A stretch of 12,547 nt of DNA from Bermanella sp047628755 (GTDB lineage: Bacteria; Pseudomonadota; Gammaproteobacteria; Pseudomonadales; Oceanobacteraceae): contig JBLHVV010000092.1 of assembly GCA_047628755.1 (NCBI GenBank), positions 1 to 12,547 on the forward strand, given 5' to 3'. Of this stretch, positions 1-7,786 are shown piece by piece (the stretch's first letter is position 1; every line of letters begins with the position of its first letter). Position numbers and translations under genes: made by a program. Below the pieces are notes generated by a model that saw only the letters and a list, made by a program, of their open reading frames with translations, searched no databases and was not told the origin of the DNA.

Positions 1-1202
1 ATATAAAACTGGGTGGTAATTTAGAGCGTGAACTAGAAAATATTAATAACCCAAATGATGAAAAAATTGAAAAAGTCACTTCTGAATGGCAAGTTCGCCA
101 TACAGCTGTTGTAGACGCGGGAGGCCTTCACATTATTGGTACCGAACGTCATGAAAGCAGGCGTATCGATAACCAGTTGCGTGGCCGTGCAGGTCGACAG
201 GGAGACCCAGGTTCATCTCGATTCTTCTTATCGTTAGAAGATAACCTAATGCGTATTTTTGCCAGCGATAGAACTCGCCGCATGATGGAAGCGTTAGGAA
301 TGAAAGATGGCGAAGCCATTGAACACCGCATGGTTTCAAACGCGATTGAAAAAGCACAGCGTAAAGTTGAAGGCCGTAACTTTGATATGCGTAAGCAATT
401 ACTTGAATACGATAACGTGGCAAGTGATCAGCGTCGTGTAATCTATCAACAACGTAACGAATTACTAGAAGCTAAGTCTATAGAAGATAGAATTACATCA
501 ATACGTGAAGATGTGATCAGCGAAACCATTAGCGGATATATACCTCCACAAAGCATGGTCGAGCAATGGGACGTTGAAGGATTAGAAGGTGCGCTTAAAA
601 CTGATTTTGCGGCTGAGATCCCAGTAAGTGAGTGGCTAGAGGAAGACAAGTCACTTTATGAAGAAACATTAAGAGAACGTATTAGTGCAACACTCTCTAA
701 AGCTTATGCGGATAAAGGCATGCAAGTTGGTGAAGAGACCATGCGAGAATTTGAAAAGCGCATAATGCTTCAAATTATTGATCACCAGTGGAAAGATCAT
801 TTGGCAACAATGGATCATTTGCGTCAAGGTATCCATTTACGTGGTTATGCACAAAAGAACCCTAAGCAAGAATATAAGCGAGAGTCATTTGATTTGTTCA
901 AGCAATTACTTGAAGAAATTAAACATGAAACCATTAAGTATATGTCCCATGTTCAGTTTGTTCGCGATGATGACGTGCAGCGAATGGAGCAGAAAGCGCG
1001 TGAAGAAGCAGAATCACAGAAAATGCAGTTTAAGCATGACAGCGCCCCAGCTTTAGAAGCTCAGGGACAAGAAAAGCCCGCTGCTGATCCAGAACTGCAT
1101 GCAAAACCATTTGTGCGCGATGGCAAAAAAGTAGGTCGAAATGACCCATGCCCTTGCGGCTCAGGTAAAAAATTCAAACAGTGCCATGGTAAACTAGGTT
1201 AA
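1..1202 (+). CDS. secA: Protein translocase ATPase SecA, C-terminal part (5' end outside window)
   Basis: This is the motor ATPase of the Sec pathway, which pushes unfolded preproteins through SecYEG at the inner membrane. The frame is open from base 3, giving 399 residues, a little under half of the usual roughly 900. The fragment starts in the second nucleotide-binding domain, just after the expected GTDI. It carries helicase motif VI (QLRGRAGRQGD, bases 174-206) and then the helical scaffold and two-helix finger (HQWKDHLATMDHLRQGIHLR, about 784-843). It ends in the zinc/SecB-binding tail CPCGSGKKFKQCH (1149-1187), with ligands C, C, C and H all present. The charged linker before the tail is short and variable, as is normal. 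An internal ATG at 177 is not the start, because conserved SecA sequence continues upstream of it. The stop codon at 1200-1202 is followed by a terminator. Confidence 0.98.
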   Translation, partial: IKLGGNLERELENINNPNDEKIEKVTSEWQVRHTAVVDAGGLHIIGTERHESRRIDNQLRGRAGRQGDPGSSRFFLSLEDNLMRIFASDRTRRMMEALGMKDGEAIEHRMVSNAIEKAQRKVEGRNFDMRKQLLEYDNVASDQRRVIYQQRNELLEAKSIEDRITSIREDVISETISGYIPPQSMVEQWDVEGLEGALKTDFAAEIPVSEWLEEDKSLYEETLRERISATLSKAYADKGMQVGEETMREFEKRIMLQIIDHQWKDHLATMDHLRQGIHLRGYAQKNPKQEYKRESFDLFKQLLEEIKHETIKYMSHVQFVRDDDVQRMEQKAREEAESQKMQFKHDSAPALEAQGQEKPAADPELHAKPFVRDGKKVGRNDPCPCGSGKKFKQCHGKLG

Positions 1203-1237
1203 TACTAGACCAGCGGTGCAACTAACTAAGTTAATAT

Positions 1238-1277
1238 AAAACCGTAATGAATCCAGTGTTTATTACGGTTTTCTTTT
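1238..1277 (+). terminator. Rho-independent terminator of secA
   Basis: A perfect 11-bp stem (AAAACCGTAAT at 1238-1248 with ATTACGGTTTT at 1262-1272) encloses a 13-nt loop. The T-rich run TTTTCTTTT (1269-1277) follows on the + strand. It lies 36 bp after the secA stop. It also ends right before the argJ ribosome binding site, so any argJ transcript starting upstream must pass through it. Confidence 0.85.
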
Positions 1278-1287
1278 GAGAGAAATC

Positions 1288-2511
1288 ATGCCTGTTAATC
1301 TACCTTTAGTTACTCAATTTAACCCTATCAAAGGTTTGAAAATCGGCACTAGCAGTGCGGGTATTAAGCAAACAGAGCGACCAGATATTGTAGTTTTTGA
1401 ATTGATTGACGGCGCCACAACGGCAGGTATTTTTACCTTAAATGCATTTTGTGCTGCCCCAGTACAAATTTGTAAAAAACATCTTGCTTCAAGTCAGCAA
1501 ATTAAATTCCTAGTAATTAATACTGGCAATGCAAACGCGGGTACAGGTGAAGCAGGCTATCAAGATGCCTTGATTATTTGTGACGCTATAGCAAAAGAAA
1601 ACGAAGTCCCTGTAGACAGCGTGCTACCTTTTTCTACAGGTGTGATTGGTGAGCGATTACCAATGGAAAAAATTCTAAATGCGCTGCCAATAGCCTGCAA
1701 AGAAACTATTGCAGACAACTGGTATTTAGCAAGTCAGGGAATTATGACAACTGATACCCAGCCTAAAGGTTATTCAACAAGTTTTGAGTATCAAGGTAAA
1801 AAAGTTTCTATATCAGGAGCTTCTAAAGGCGCAGGTATGATCATGCCTAATATGGCTACTATGCTAGGTTTTATAGCAACCGACTTATCAATTGCGCAGC
1901 CAGTACTGACTAAACTGTGTACCGAGCTGGGTAATAAATCCTTTAACCGCATAACAATTGATGGTGATACCTCTACCAATGATTCGTGCATTTTAATGGC
2001 GACAGGCACAGTTAACTTACCCACCATAGAAACTGCGTCGGGTGAATTGTACGAGTTAATAAAAACACAATTAGAAAAAGCATTTATCTATCTTGCTCAA
2101 GCAATCGTTCGTGATGGAGAAGGCGCTACTAAGTTTGTTTCGATCGATGTATCAGGCTGTGAAAGCTCCAAAGAAGCCTTACGTGTTGCTTATACAGTTG
2201 CTCATAGTCCGCTGGTAAAAACGGCCCTGTTTGCATCTGACGCGAACTGGGGTCGGATTCTAGCGGCAGTGGGGCGTTCTGGTGTAGAGAATATGGATTT
2301 GTCTAAAATTCAAATTTTCTTAGACGATGTATGCATAGTAGAAAACGGTGCAAGAGCAGATTCATACACTGAACAAGCTGGTTCAGCAGTCATGGCGCAA
2401 GACGAACTGAGCATTAAAATTAAAATGGGCCGCGGTGAAGTCAAAGAGACCATTTGGACCACCGACCTTTCCCATGAGTATGTATCGATCAATGCTGATT
2501 ATCGTTCTTAA
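1288..2511 (+). CDS. argJ: Glutamate N-acetyltransferase / ornithine acetyltransferase ArgJ
   Basis: ArgJ moves the acetyl group from N-acetylornithine to glutamate. It releases ornithine and regenerates N-acetylglutamate in the cyclic arginine pathway; many family members also use acetyl-CoA. The protein has 407 residues, the usual length. The autocleavage motif KGAGMIMPNMATML is intact, and Thr191 (codon 1858-1860) is the expected new N-terminal nucleophile that splits the precursor into alpha and beta chains. Other family signatures are GNANAGTGE near the N terminus, RDGEGATKF, SPLVKTALFASDANWGRI, and the terminal SINADYRS. I chose the ATG at 1288, preceded by GAGAG at 1278-1282, over a TTG four codons upstream that lies in the terminator T-tract. 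mutT follows after 15 bp, probably in the same operon. Bifunctionality cannot be decided from sequence alone. Confidence 0.96.
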   Translation: MPVNLPLVTQFNPIKGLKIGTSSAGIKQTERPDIVVFELIDGATTAGIFTLNAFCAAPVQICKKHLASSQQIKFLVINTGNANAGTGEAGYQDALIICDAIAKENEVPVDSVLPFSTGVIGERLPMEKILNALPIACKETIADNWYLASQGIMTTDTQPKGYSTSFEYQGKKVSISGASKGAGMIMPNMATMLGFIATDLSIAQPVLTKLCTELGNKSFNRITIDGDTSTNDSCILMATGTVNLPTIETASGELYELIKTQLEKAFIYLAQAIVRDGEGATKFVSIDVSGCESSKEALRVAYTVAHSPLVKTALFASDANWGRILAAVGRSGVENMDLSKIQIFLDDVCIVENGARADSYTEQAGSAVMAQDELSIKIKMGRGEVKETIWTTDLSHEYVSINADYRS

Positions 2512-2526
2512 GAAAAGGTCAGCGTA

Positions 2527-2919
2527 ATGAAAAAAATTGAAGTTGTGGCCGCGGCTATATTTTCACCTTGCGGAACAGAATTATTTATTGCCAGACGTCT
2601 GAAAAATGCCCACCAAGGGGGGCTTTGGGAATTTCCGGGTGGCAAGCGAGAATCAAATGAAACGTCTGAACAGGCACTTTACAGAGAGCTTAACGAAGAA
2701 CTTGGAATAGCCATTACGTCATTCAAACCATTAATCAAACTAACCCACGACTATGGCGATAAATTTATTGAATTGGACGTTTACACAGTAAATTCATTCG
2801 ATGGAAAAGCTCATGGGGCTGAAGGACAACAAACCCAGTGGATCAAATTAACTGAGATAAATAATTTTAGCTTTCCTGAGGCCAATAAAGCCATTATTGA
2901 AAAGTTATTAGAAGCTTAG
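2527..2919 (+). CDS. mutT: 8-oxo-dGTP diphosphatase MutT (Nudix hydrolase)
   Basis: MutT hydrolyses 8-oxo-dGTP to the monophosphate, keeping oxidised guanine out of DNA and preventing A:T to C:G transversions. The 130 residues are one Nudix domain, the size of the E. coli enzyme. The fused second domain (ThiE-like) found in pseudomonad MutT proteins is absent. The Nudix box GX5EX7REUXEEXGU is matched exactly, from the second Gly of EFPGGKRE through RELNEELGI. The N terminus (KKIEVVAAAIF, then IARRLKNAHQGGLWEFPGG) is typical of MutT rather than of other Nudix families. AAGG at 2515-2518 is a suitable ribosome binding site for the ATG at 2527. The gene follows argJ closely and ends overlapping the convergent yacG by 4 bp. 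Confidence 0.93.
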   Translation: MKKIEVVAAAIFSPCGTELFIARRLKNAHQGGLWEFPGGKRESNETSEQALYRELNEELGIAITSFKPLIKLTHDYGDKFIELDVYTVNSFDGKAHGAEGQQTQWIKLTEINNFSFPEANKAIIEKLLEA

Positions 2920-3116
2920 TGTAAAAAATCAGAATCTATATCTTTTAATTGCTCGCTCATTAATTCTTCGTCGGCACTCTTCCCTGGAATGGCATGCTCT
3001 TCTGCTGCCCATTGACCTAAATCAATTAGCTTGCAGCGTTCAGAGCAAAAAGGGCGGTCTGGCGCTTGCTTGCCCCATTCAACATCATTATTACAGGTTG
3101 GGCATTTAACTTTCAT
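2916..3116 (-). CDS. yacG: DNA gyrase inhibitor / zinc-binding protein YacG
   Basis: This is a 66-residue YacG protein. In E. coli, YacG binds GyrB and blocks DNA binding by gyrase. The Cys4 zinc site is complete: CPTC at residues 5-8 and CSERC at residues 24-28. The family sequence RPFCSERCKLIDLGQWAAEEHAIPG follows, with an acidic C-terminal tail. The start lies 2 bp after the coaE stop, so its ribosome binding site lies inside the coaE end and translation is probably coupled. The coaE-yacG pairing next to pilD is common in gammaproteobacteria. The 3' end overlaps mutT tail to tail, and I see no terminator there. Confidence 0.95.
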   Translation of the reverse strand: MKVKCPTCNNDVEWGKQAPDRPFCSERCKLIDLGQWAAEEHAIPGKSADEELMSEQLKDIDSDFLH

Positions 3117-3118
3117 GG

Positions 3119-3709
3119 TTAGATCATCTTCAGGTAGGCTTGATGAAGTTTTAAAATTTCTTCATGTAGATGGTTTAAATTATACTGATTTTCAATCACG
3201 TCATCTGCTTTTTTAAGACGTTCATCACGGGATATTTGTGCTTCAATTATCGCCTGAACTTGCTCTGGGTCATTATTATCGCGCTGACAAGTTCTTTTAA
3301 TTTGAACTTCTACAGGCACATCAATAACCAGTGTTCGTGTTACTAAATGATATTGCCCAGACTCTATTAAAAGCGGTGAGGCTAAAATAACATAAGGACT
3401 TTTAGCACTTTTTAAACCATTTATAATTTCATTGCGTATTAATGGATGGGTTAAAGTTTCTAGCCACTTTCTTTGCTCAGGGAATTCAAATATCACTTTG
3501 CGTAATGCAGCGCGATCAAGCTCACCGTTTGGTAATAAAATATTATTACCAAATTGTTGGGCTATTTGTTGTAATGCAGACTGACCTTTCTCAACGATAG
3601 TCCGTGCAGCGACGTCTGCATCGACTACTTCGATTCCTAGTTTGGTAAACTCATGGGTAGCAGCAGATTTACCACTGCCAATGCCGCCGGTTACACCAAT
3701 AATTAACAT
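3119..3709 (-). CDS. coaE: Dephospho-CoA kinase CoaE
   Basis: CoaE carries out the last step of coenzyme A synthesis: ATP-dependent phosphorylation of the 3' hydroxyl of the ribose in dephospho-CoA. The protein has 196 residues, close to the usual 200. The P-loop GGIGSGKS is at residues 8-15. Asp31 in VVDADVAAR is the conserved acidic residue after it, and THPLIR, SPLLIESG and QISRDERLKKADDVIEN are family signatures. It lies 15 bp downstream of pilD and 2 bp upstream of yacG, making a pilD-coaE-yacG unit. There is no strong Shine-Dalgarno sequence before the ATG, so translation may depend on coupling from pilD. Confidence 0.96.
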   Translation of the reverse strand: MLIIGVTGGIGSGKSAATHEFTKLGIEVVDADVAARTIVEKGQSALQQIAQQFGNNILLPNGELDRAALRKVIFEFPEQRKWLETLTHPLIRNEIINGLKSAKSPYVILASPLLIESGQYHLVTRTLVIDVPVEVQIKRTCQRDNNDPEQVQAIIEAQISRDERLKKADDVIENQYNLNHLHEEILKLHQAYLKMI

Positions 3710-3724
3710 CTAACTTTAGCCACG

Positions 3725-4588
3725 TTAATTAATTCCCATAAATTTAAAATATGTCTGGGTGAGCTCATCACCCCATAATGCGGCAATAAAGCCAGCGGCA
3801 GCTAAATAAGGTCCAAATGGAATAGGAATATTTTTATCACGGCCTAGAATCAAAATTAAAGAAATTCCAACTATGGCTCCGACAGCACTGGATAATATAA
3901 TAACAACAGGCAGCGCTTGCCAGCCAAGTAAAGCACCAATAGCGGCTAATAGTTTAAAATCACCGTACCCCATACCTTCTTTGCCAGTTAGCAATTTAAA
4001 TATCCAATACACAGACCATAAAGATAGATATCCAAACACAGCGCCATAAACAGCGTCATTTAATGTAGTAAAGGCACCAAACGTATTTGCAATTAATCCA
4101 ATCCAAATTAATGGTAGGGTGAGGCTATCTGGTAATAAGTATTCATCTAAGTCTATTAAAGTAAGCGCCACTAAAAAGTAAGTGAAAACCAACATAGCGG
4201 CAGTCTGGGTAGTGGCACCAAAACTGTAAGCAACCAACAATCCTAATAAAGCCGTCACCAATTCCACGACCGGATAGCGAACGCTAATATCCGTTTTACA
4301 GTTTGCGCATTTTCCTTTTAACCAAAGGTAGCTGATAATTGGAACGTTTTGCCAAGGTTTGATTTTACTTTTACAGTTAGGGCAGGCCGATGCAGGCATA
4401 TTTAAATTGAAAATAGCTTGCTCTGGCGCTTGTTGTTCGGTCACATCATAATAGTCTGCCTCTACATCACGACGCATCATAATGGGTAGGCGGTAGGCCA
4501 CTACATTCAAGAAACTGCCAACTAACAGACTTAGAACGAAAACACAGACCATAAACGCTGTTGGGTTTTGTAAGATAGGATCAAACAT
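3725..4588 (-). CDS. pilD: Type IV prepilin peptidase / N-methyltransferase PilD
   Basis: PilD is an inner-membrane aspartyl protease that removes the leader peptide of type IV prepilins and pseudopilins and methylates the new N-terminal Phe. The protein has 287 residues, full length. After the first membrane segment (about 12-31, ending GSFLNVVAYRLP) comes a cytoplasmic loop with the two CxxC pairs C69/C72 and C94/C97, typical of the bifunctional enzymes. The catalytic aspartates lie in TLIDLDEYLLPD (D146/D148) and GMGYGD (D210). Several further hydrophobic segments follow, and the end includes IPFGPYLAAAG. The pilin and pseudopilin targets include PilA in this window; the same enzyme often serves type II secretion. 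A strong terminator separates it from pilC, so it may have its own promoter in the 44-bp AT-rich gap. No convincing Shine-Dalgarno precedes the start. Confidence 0.96.
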   Translation of the reverse strand: MFDPILQNPTAFMVCVFVLSLLVGSFLNVVAYRLPIMMRRDVEADYYDVTEQQAPEQAIFNLNMPASACPNCKSKIKPWQNVPIISYLWLKGKCANCKTDISVRYPVVELVTALLGLLVAYSFGATTQTAAMLVFTYFLVALTLIDLDEYLLPDSLTLPLIWIGLIANTFGAFTTLNDAVYGAVFGYLSLWSVYWIFKLLTGKEGMGYGDFKLLAAIGALLGWQALPVVIILSSAVGAIVGISLILILGRDKNIPIPFGPYLAAAGFIAALWGDELTQTYFKFMGIN

Positions 4589-4620
4589 AGGTATATTAAC
4601 TACTTAAAGTATTAATTTAA

Positions 4621-4668
4621 AAATAAAAAGCAATTACTTAGGCTGCTAATTTTAGCAGCCTAAGTAAT
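4621..4668 (-). terminator. Strong rho-independent terminator after pilC
   Basis: A perfect 17-bp inverted repeat (4633-4649 with 4652-4668) has only 2 unpaired positions formally between the arms. On the - strand it is followed by TGCTTTTTATTT. It begins 5 bp after the pilC stop. On the + strand no T-run follows, so it is directional. It should end most pilBC transcripts before pilD. Confidence 0.88.
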
Positions 4669-4673
4669 CAGGT

Positions 4674-5900
4674 CTACATTGCGTCGCCCATGGCAAATAT
4701 AGGTAAGTACATAGCGATCAACATACCACCCACGACTACACCTAAAAATGCCATCACTAGCGGTTCAATCATAGAGGTTAGCCCATCAACCAAGTTATCA
4801 ACCTCTTCTTCATAAAAACTGGCGACCTTATCTAGCATAGCGTCTAGCGCCCCCGACTCTTCACCAATGGCGACCATCTGCACCACCATATTGGGGAAAA
4901 CACCAGTAGCTTTTATAGATGCATTCATTTGAATACCCGTTGATACATCGTCACGAATTTTTAAAATTGCATCCCGGTAGACAACATTGCCTGCTGCTTC
5001 AGCCACGCTATCTAAGGCATCAACTAAGGGGACACCGGCCGCAAAAGTAGTGGACAGTACACGGCCAAAACGAGCTACAGCGCCCTTTTGAAGAATTTGG
5101 CCCACAATAGGTAACTTCAATTTTAACTTGTCCATTTCTTCTTGTAATTTTTTACTGCCTTTAATAGCCTGTTTAAGGCCATATATACCACCAATAATTG
5201 AGCCAAATAAATATATATAATTTGCTTGTAACCAGTTAGACATAATAACTACAATTTGAGTAGGCAAGGGTAATGTACCACCAACACTTTCAAACATAGA
5301 TTCAAATGTGGGCACGACTTTTACCAATAAAATAGTTGTCACTATGCTGGCAATAATAAGTATGGTGATAGGGTACTTTAATGCTTTTGAAATTTTTTGC
5401 TTTAGCGCTTCCGATTTTTCTTTGTAAATGGCTACTCGATCAAGCATTTCTTCAAGTGCACCAGACTGCTCTCCAGATTCAATTAACGCACACGTTAGGT
5501 TGTCAAACTGGTCAGGGTATTTTTTTAAACACGAAGCAAAATCGTTACCAGCGGCCACATCATCCTTCACCCCTAAAACCACTTTGGCCATACTTGGATT
5601 ATCTAAGCCGTCAGCCACAATTTCAAGACCTTGCATCAATGGCACCCCAGCCTTAGACATAGTGGCAAGCTGGCGTAAAAATATAGTTATGTCCAGTGTG
5701 GTAATCTTTTTACCCTTAGGGCCACCACCTATACCAAAAAGCCCTTCCGCCTTACGCTTAACCTTCTTTGGAATAATTCCCTGTTTTCTTAATTGGGCTT
5801 TAATAATGGCTGAGTTTTCACCTAGCATCTCGCCATTAATTTTGCCACCGCGTTTGTCCAACCCTTCCCACTGGAAGCTAATGGTTTTAACTTTTGCCAT
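4674..5900 (-). CDS. pilC: Type IV pilus inner-membrane platform protein PilC
   Basis: PilC is the polytopic platform protein that couples the PilB and PilT ATPases to pilin insertion and removal. It has 408 residues, the normal length. Two GspF/T2SF repeats are visible: residues about 74-197 (TTLDITIFLRQLATMSKAGVPL ... ESGEQSGALEEMLDR) and about 277-400 (RFGRVLSTTFAAGVPL ... GEESGALDAMLDKVASFYEEEVD). Membrane segments lie near 177-197, 224-241 and 381-402. The Shine-Dalgarno AGGAGA (5907-5912) overlaps the pilB stop codon, and the pilB-pilC gap is 10 bp, so pilB and pilC are almost certainly co-transcribed and translationally coupled. Its homologue in type II secretion is GspF, but the pilA-pilB-pilD context favours the pilus protein. 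Confidence 0.96.
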   Translation of the reverse strand: MAKVKTISFQWEGLDKRGGKINGEMLGENSAIIKAQLRKQGIIPKKVKRKAEGLFGIGGGPKGKKITTLDITIFLRQLATMSKAGVPLMQGLEIVADGLDNPSMAKVVLGVKDDVAAGNDFASCLKKYPDQFDNLTCALIESGEQSGALEEMLDRVAIYKEKSEALKQKISKALKYPITILIIASIVTTILLVKVVPTFESMFESVGGTLPLPTQIVVIMSNWLQANYIYLFGSIIGGIYGLKQAIKGSKKLQEEMDKLKLKLPIVGQILQKGAVARFGRVLSTTFAAGVPLVDALDSVAEAAGNVVYRDAILKIRDDVSTGIQMNASIKATGVFPNMVVQMVAIGEESGALDAMLDKVASFYEEEVDNLVDGLTSMIEPLVMAFLGVVVGGMLIAMYLPIFAMGDAM

Positions 5901-5906
5901 TGTTTA

Positions 5907-5912
5907 TCTCCT
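5907..5912 (-). promoter_or_regulatory. pilC ribosome binding site overlapping pilB stop
   Basis: On the - strand the sequence reads TAGGAGATAAACA just before the pilC ATG. The first TAG is the pilB stop and AGGAG is a near-consensus Shine-Dalgarno 6-7 bases before the start. Ribosomes ending pilB are therefore placed to begin pilC. Confidence 0.8.
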
Positions 5913-7596
5913 AGTGTCCGCCGGATGTAACACGGTTTGCTTCATCGAGGCTAGTGACCCCTTGGGCAACTTTTTTCAATGCTGATTTCCTAAGATCATC
6001 GAACCCAGCTCGCTTAGACGCATCTGCTATTTCAATGGCATTGCCGTTATCCATTATAATGCGTGATATTTCATCGTTTAACTTCATTACTTCGTAAATA
6101 CCTACTCGACCTTTATAACCGTTACTGCAAGCTTCGCAGCCAACGGCTTTATTAATGGTAGCATTTTCAAGCATTTCTTTGGTAAAGCCTTCTTCGAGTA
6201 AAACATTTTCTGGTATATCAGCCGGTACTTTACAGCTACTGCATAAACGGCGTCCAAGACGCTGGGCGATAATTAAGCTAACCGATGTGGCGAGGTTAAA
6301 GGCTGGTACACCCATATTGGCCAAACGTGTGAGAGTTTCTGGAGCACTATTGGTATGCAGGGTAGACAATACGAGGTGACCGGTTTGAGCGGCTTTTATC
6401 GCAATGCTAGCCGTGTCTAAGTCACGTATTTCCCCTACCATTACAATATCTGGATCCTGACGTAAAAAAGCCTTTAGTGCCTCACCAAAATCCAACCCTA
6501 CTTTTGCATTTACGTTTACCTGATTAATGCCTTCAAGGTTAATTTCCACAGGGTCTTCAGCGGTAGAAATATTTGTTCCTTCTACGTTTAGAATGTTCAG
6601 TCCTGTATACAAAGATACCGTTTTACCAGACCCCGTAGGACCTGTAACTAATATCATGCCTTGGGGTTTGGCAAGTGCATCCATATAAAGTTGTTTTTGT
6701 TCTGGCTCGTAACCTAGGTGTTCGATACCCATTTGTGCGCTGGATGAATCTAAAATACGCAGTACCAGTTTTTCACCCCATAAAGTGGGTAGAGAATTTA
6801 CACGAAAATCGATAGATTTAGATTTAGAGATCTTCATCTTTATGCGCCCATCTTGTGGGACTCGGCGCTCAGATATATCCATTTGTGACATTACTTTTAA
6901 TCGTGCGGCTATTTTAGTCGCTAAATTAATCGGTGGAGAAGACACCTCGTGTAAAATACCATCGGTACGATAGCGCACACGGTAGCGTTTTTCGTAGGGC
7001 TCAAAATGCAAATCAGACGATCCCATTTTTATGGCATCTAACAGCATCTTATTAACGAAGCGAACAATAGGCGCTTCGTCCCCTGTGGCATCGTTGTTTT
7101 CTTCTATCTTTTTAGGTTCGTCTTCTTCTAGGTCTAGGTCACCGCCAAGGTCATCAAACGCATCATTGCCAGCGTTCAACTTTTCTAAAATAACATTGAG
7201 CTTGTCGTATTCAACAACAGTGGCCTCTACCGTCATACCAGTAGCAAATCTAACATCGTCTAACGCAGATATGTTTGACGGATCGGCCTGAGCAACATGC
7301 AGTCTATTGCCTCGCTTAAAGATGGGTAATAACTTGTGCTTTTCAAGTAATTCAGGGGATATTAGCTCGGTTTGAAAATGCTCAGAATCCATAGCGGCTA
7401 AGTCTAGCAATGGCAGGCCAAATTCGTCGGAGACTAATAAGGCCACATCTTTTGATTTACAAACCCCAGACAACAGGCTTTGCATAATAAAAGAATGGTT
7501 CTCTTTACCAGCTTCTAAGGTTAAATCTTTGACTTGCTGTTCGTTAAGTAAACTACGCTCTACAAACTGGCGGGCAATCCCACTAATATTCGGCAT
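5911..7596 (-). CDS. pilB: Type IV pilus assembly (extension) ATPase PilB
   Basis: PilB is the cytoplasmic hexameric ATPase that powers pilus extension through PilC. It has 561 residues, within the normal PilB range. An N-terminal T2SSE_N/GspE-N domain covers about 1-140. It is followed by an acidic low-complexity linker at about 144-174, then the ATPase core. Walker A is GPTGSGKT at 319-326. The Asp box lies around STAEDPVE. Walker B is DIVMVGEIRD at 383-392, with E389, and the His box is TGHLVLSTLHTNSA. A zinc site is formed by C452/C455 (CSSC) and C487/C490 (CEAC). The Asp/His boxes and zinc cysteines distinguish it from PilT. It follows pilA in the same direction, but a terminator lies between them. 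No strong Shine-Dalgarno precedes the ATG. Confidence 0.97.
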   Translation of the reverse strand: MPNISGIARQFVERSLLNEQQVKDLTLEAGKENHSFIMQSLLSGVCKSKDVALLVSDEFGLPLLDLAAMDSEHFQTELISPELLEKHKLLPIFKRGNRLHVAQADPSNISALDDVRFATGMTVEATVVEYDKLNVILEKLNAGNDAFDDLGGDLDLEEDEPKKIEENNDATGDEAPIVRFVNKMLLDAIKMGSSDLHFEPYEKRYRVRYRTDGILHEVSSPPINLATKIAARLKVMSQMDISERRVPQDGRIKMKISKSKSIDFRVNSLPTLWGEKLVLRILDSSSAQMGIEHLGYEPEQKQLYMDALAKPQGMILVTGPTGSGKTVSLYTGLNILNVEGTNISTAEDPVEINLEGINQVNVNAKVGLDFGEALKAFLRQDPDIVMVGEIRDLDTASIAIKAAQTGHLVLSTLHTNSAPETLTRLANMGVPAFNLATSVSLIIAQRLGRRLCSSCKVPADIPENVLLEEGFTKEMLENATINKAVGCEACSNGYKGRVGIYEVMKLNDEISRIIMDNGNAIEIADASKRAGFDDLRKSALKKVAQGVTSLDEANRVTSGGH

Positions 7597-7619
7597 GCTA
7601 CAAATATTCTTTTTTTAAT

Positions 7620-7648
7620 TTTATCTAATAATACCCAATTTCTTCCAA
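7620..7648 (-). promoter_or_regulatory. Candidate sigma-70 promoter for pilBC
   Basis: On the - strand, TTGGAA (7648-7643) and GATAAA (7625-7620) are 17 bp apart, each matching 4 of 6 consensus bases. They lie downstream of the pilA terminator and about 24 bp before the pilB ATG. A separate promoter is needed if that terminator works. The match is weak and in AT-rich DNA, so this is only a candidate. Confidence 0.3.
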
Positions 7649-7738
7649 TTAAACAGTGTTCTAAGTGGTATTTTTAGTTAAACAACATGTCAGTTAGCTT
7701 CCATAGGTATCGTCCATCCATATACTTAGTGTTCATGT

Positions 7739-7766
7739 AAAAAAAAACCCGCCTAGGCGAGTTTTT
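7739..7766 (-). terminator. Rho-independent terminator after pilA
   Basis: On the - strand an 11-bp stem (AAAAACTCGCC with GGCGGGTTTTT, one G-T pair; 7756-7766 with 7743-7753) is followed by a T-run that continues to 7739. It is about 20 bp past the pilA stop. T-runs on both sides make it look bidirectional, but there is no + strand gene to terminate. It should keep abundant pilA mRNA apart from pilBC. Confidence 0.85.
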
Positions 7767-7786
7767 ATTTACTTAAACAGTCTTAA

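Noticed and set aside
177..1202. ATG at 177 as the start of a separate 341-residue protein
   Set aside because: The frame is open to the left edge and the upstream residues are conserved SecA (GTERHESRRIDNQLRG); this Met is an Arg-Gly-rich stretch read in frame after a truncated left end, not a gene start.
1246..1264. ARG box (ArgR operator) before argJ
   Set aside because: Only one TGAAT half-site is present, inside the terminator loop, with no facing ATTCA at the right distance.
5428..5985. Long open frame on the + strand, 185 codons, antisense to pilC and the end of pilB
   Set aside because: It is a shadow of pilC/pilB coding on the - strand, with no recognisable domain or ribosome binding site; pilC and pilB are certain.
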